A stretch of 7,669 nt of DNA, from NCBI GenBank assembly GCA_023391775.1, contig JAEWAG010000010.1:1-7669 (forward strand), read 5' to 3'. Source of the DNA: Pseudomonadota bacterium (GTDB lineage: Bacteria > Pseudomonadota > Gammaproteobacteria > Xanthomonadales > Xanthomonadaceae). Positions 5,969 to 7,669 of the stretch are shown here, in pieces (position 1 is the stretch's first letter; the number at the start of each line of letters is the position of its first letter). The position numbers and the translations under genes are program-made. Below the pieces are notes generated by a model that had not been told where the DNA came from, ran no database searches, and saw only the letters and a list, made by a program, of their open reading frames with translations.

Positions 5969-6853
5969 ATGTCAGAAGACGACAGTAGCAGTTCCCACGC
6001 ATCCGAGCCGCACGAGCGGCGACGCAACTGGCTCGAGCGCATCAGCGCGGCCTTTTCCGGCGAACCCGACACCCGCGAAGACCTGGTCGCGCTGCTGCGC
6101 GACGCACAGAGCAACGGGCTGATCGACGCCGACACCCTGCGCATGATGGAAGGCGCGCTCTCGGTCTCCGAACTGACTGTGGGCGATGTCATGGTGTCGC
6201 GCTCGCAGATGGTGTCGCTGTCGGCGGAGTCGAGCTTCGCCGAGCTGATCGAGCAGGTGGTCGAATCCGGCCACTCGCGCTTCCCGGTCCACGGCGAGAA
6301 CCGCGACGAGGTGCTCGGCATCCTGCTGGCCAAGGACCTGCTGCGTGGCGTGGCCACCAGCAAGGGCCCGTGCGAGATCCATCCGCTGCTGCGGCCGGCG
6401 GTGCTGATCCCCGAGTCCAAGAAGCTCAACGTCCTGCTCAAGGAGTTCCGGCTCTCGCGCAACCACATGGCGATCGTGGTCGACGAGTACGGCGGCGTGG
6501 CCGGCCTGGTCACCATCGAGGACGTGCTGGAGCAGATCGTCGGCCAGATCGACGACGAGCACGACGAGGCCGAGGACGACAGCGCGCTGATCGCGGTACA
6601 GGCCGACGGCCAGTACATCGTCGACGCGCTGACCCCGATCGGCGACTTCAACCAGCGCTTCGGCGCGGACTTCGCCGACGACGAGTACGACACCATCGGC
6701 GGCCTGGTCACCGAGGCCATCGGCCACCTGCCGGAGGTCGGCGAGGAGCTGACCCTGGACCGCTTCGCCTTCCGCGTGAGCCGCGCCGACGCCCGCCGCG
6801 TGCGTGCGTTCCAGGTCGGCGTGCTCCCGGCCGAGCCGGTGGACGCCGCCTGA
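5969..6853 (+). CDS. corC: CorC/YbeX family CBS-domain protein
   Basis: This is the homologue of E. coli YbeX (CorC), a cytoplasmic CBS-pair protein long linked to magnesium/cobalt efflux and, through its neighbours, to ribosome metabolism. The 294-residue product matches the E. coli length (about 292). It has a charged, Ser-rich N-terminus, then LTVGDVMVSRSQMVSL opening the first CBS motif (about 69-125). A second CBS motif (about 135-190) contains NHMAIVVDEYGGVAGLVT and IEDVLEQIVG. A CorC_HlyC domain (about 205-288) contains DEYDTIGGLV and LPEVGEEL. There is no transmembrane DUF21 domain, so it is the soluble form. The start at 5969 was chosen over an upstream in-frame start at 5807, which would overlap the previous gene by 119 nt and add a non-family Arg/Pro-rich stretch. 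No Shine-Dalgarno is evident. Its TGA overlaps the next ATG by one base. Confidence 0.95.
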   Translation: MSEDDSSSSHASEPHERRRNWLERISAAFSGEPDTREDLVALLRDAQSNGLIDADTLRMMEGALSVSELTVGDVMVSRSQMVSLSAESSFAELIEQVVESGHSRFPVHGENRDEVLGILLAKDLLRGVATSKGPCEIHPLLRPAVLIPESKKLNVLLKEFRLSRNHMAIVVDEYGGVAGLVTIEDVLEQIVGQIDDEHDEAEDDSALIAVQADGQYIVDALTPIGDFNQRFGADFADDEYDTIGGLVTEAIGHLPEVGEELTLDRFAFRVSRADARRVRAFQVGVLPAEPVDAA

Positions 6854-7669
6854 TGCCGCTGCGCGCGTGGGCGGCCGTGCTGCTGTCCGGCCTGCTGCTC
6901 CTGCTGCTCCTGCTGGCCGGCGCCGCCACGGCTGCCCCGCGGATCGGCGTGCTGACCATGCAGCCGGGCGAGGTGTTCTTCGAACGCTTCGGCCATGACG
7001 CCATCGTCGTGGTCGATCCGGCCACGGCCGAAGCCATCTCCTACAACTTCGGCTACTTCGATCCCGAAGAGCCGGACTTCGTGGCCCGTTTCGTGCGCGG
7101 CGAGATGATGTACCAGCTGGTCGCCCTGCCGGTGGACTACGACCTGGCCCAGTACCGGCAGTCCGGACGCGGCGTGACCGTGCAGTGGCTGGACCTGGAG
7201 CCCGCGCAGGCACGCGACCTGGCCGCCCGCCTGGCCGAGCGCGCGCGGCCCGAGAACTCGCGCTACCGGTACGATTACTTCACCTCCAACTGCGCCACCC
7301 AGGTACGCGACGCGCTGGACCAGGCCCTGGGCGGCGCGCTGCGTGCGCAGCTGTCCGGTCGCTCGCGCGGCAACACCTATCGCAGCGAGGCCGTGCGCCT
7401 GGCACGCCCGGCGCCATGGATGTGGCTGGGCTTCGACCTGGGCCTGGGGCCGTACGCCGACCGGCCGCTGTCGCGCTGGGAGGAGGCTTTCGTGCCGATG
7501 CGCCTGGCAGACAGCCTGCGCGAAGCACGCAACAGCGAAGGCCGGCCGCTGGTGTTGGCCGAGCAGGAGCTGCTGCCCCACCGCATCGCGCCGGAGCCGC
7601 AGGAGCGGCCGCGCCGTACGTGGCCGTGGCTGCTGGCGGGCCTGGCGTCGGCCGGCGCGATCCTGGCCC
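6853..7669 (+). CDS. Lnb N-terminal periplasmic domain (former DUF4105) protein, 3' end outside window
   Basis: The visible 272 residues start with a signal anchor (about 7-28) containing eight consecutive leucines. A periplasmic domain follows with the DUF4105 hallmarks: FFERFGHDAIVVVD (His48), ISYNFGYFD (63-71), FVRGEMMYQLVALP, and YDYFTSNCATQVRD (Cys147), then PYADRPLSRWEEAFVPMRL (201-219). His48 and Cys147 sit where a cysteine-peptidase-like His/Cys pair would be expected. A second hydrophobic segment begins near Trp257 at the window edge. The family is named for Lnb, a lipoprotein N-acyltransferase found in bacteria lacking Lnt; many members are untested, so acyltransferase activity here is inference. 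The ATG overlaps the corC stop (TGATG), implying translational coupling. In E. coli the gene after ybeX is lnt. The open frame, anchor and motifs make the gene certain; the function is not. Confidence 0.88.
   Translation, partial: MPLRAWAAVLLSGLLLLLLLLAGAATAAPRIGVLTMQPGEVFFERFGHDAIVVVDPATAEAISYNFGYFDPEEPDFVARFVRGEMMYQLVALPVDYDLAQYRQSGRGVTVQWLDLEPAQARDLAARLAERARPENSRYRYDYFTSNCATQVRDALDQALGGALRAQLSGRSRGNTYRSEAVRLARPAPWMWLGFDLGLGPYADRPLSRWEEAFVPMRLADSLREARNSEGRPLVLAEQELLPHRIAPEPQERPRRTWPWLLAGLASAGAILA
6892..6915 (+). repeat. 9-nt tandem repeat coding the leucine run of the signal anchor
   Basis: CTGCTGCTC occurs twice in tandem, followed by CTGCTG, in frame, and encodes eight leucines (residues 14-21) in the hydrophobic core of the Lnb-like protein's signal anchor. 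Slippage would change the core by whole leucines without breaking the frame. Confidence 0.7.

Noticed and set aside
5815..7581. A 588-codon open frame on the minus strand across corC and the Lnb-like gene
   Set aside because: It has the same antisense composition artefact; corC and the Lnb-like gene on the plus strand carry clear conserved motifs and coupled starts.

Overview
The window is a GC-rich, densely coding stretch of a chromosome. It looks like a gammaproteobacterium of the Xanthomonadaceae/Lysobacteraceae (Lysobacter, Luteimonas or Pseudoxanthomonas-like). This rests on the protein signatures, the GC-rich codon use, and the order miaB - ybeZ - ybeY - small secreted protein - corC. 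The genus is an inference. I see no mobile element, CRISPR array, tRNA or rRNA, and no gene-free stretch longer than 300 bases.

Left part (1-2133, minus strand): read in the direction of transcription, this holds a secreted lytic transglycosylase, then petA (Rieske iron-sulfur protein) and the first 145 codons of petB (cytochrome b), which runs off the left edge. petA and petB are 3 nt apart, and the petB ribosome site lies inside the end of petA. They encode two of the three subunits of the respiratory cytochrome bc1 complex; cytochrome c1 (petC) would be expected next, outside the window. The transglycosylase is separated from petA by 165 nt carrying a candidate petA promoter, so it is probably its own unit.

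Middle (2134-2240): a 107-nt divergent intergenic region with a candidate promoter for each direction and a 10-bp perfect palindrome between them. The transglycosylase promoter sits so close to its ATG that a leaderless mRNA is plausible.

Right part (2241-7669, plus strand): miaB (tRNA 2-methylthio modification), ybeZ (PhoH-like ATPase), ybeY (endoribonuclease for rRNA processing and ribosome quality control), an uncharacterised 191-aa secreted protein, corC/ybeX (CBS-domain protein) and the start of a membrane-anchored protein of the former DUF4105 family (now named for the Lnb N-terminal periplasmic domain). The order miaB-ybeZ-ybeY-ybeX is the conserved proteobacterial cluster that in E. 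coli continues to lnt, the apolipoprotein N-acyltransferase. Here the gene directly after corC, coupled to it by a TGATG overlap, is an Lnb-type protein, a family that includes a lipoprotein N-acyltransferase unrelated to Lnt. Whether lnt follows cannot be seen.

Most of the window is well-known core biology. The points most worth a second look are the Lnb-like gene at the lnt position, the uncharacterised secreted protein inside the ybe cluster, the probable leaderless transglycosylase mRNA, and unusual residues in otherwise conserved motifs of the Rieske protein and the transglycosylase.
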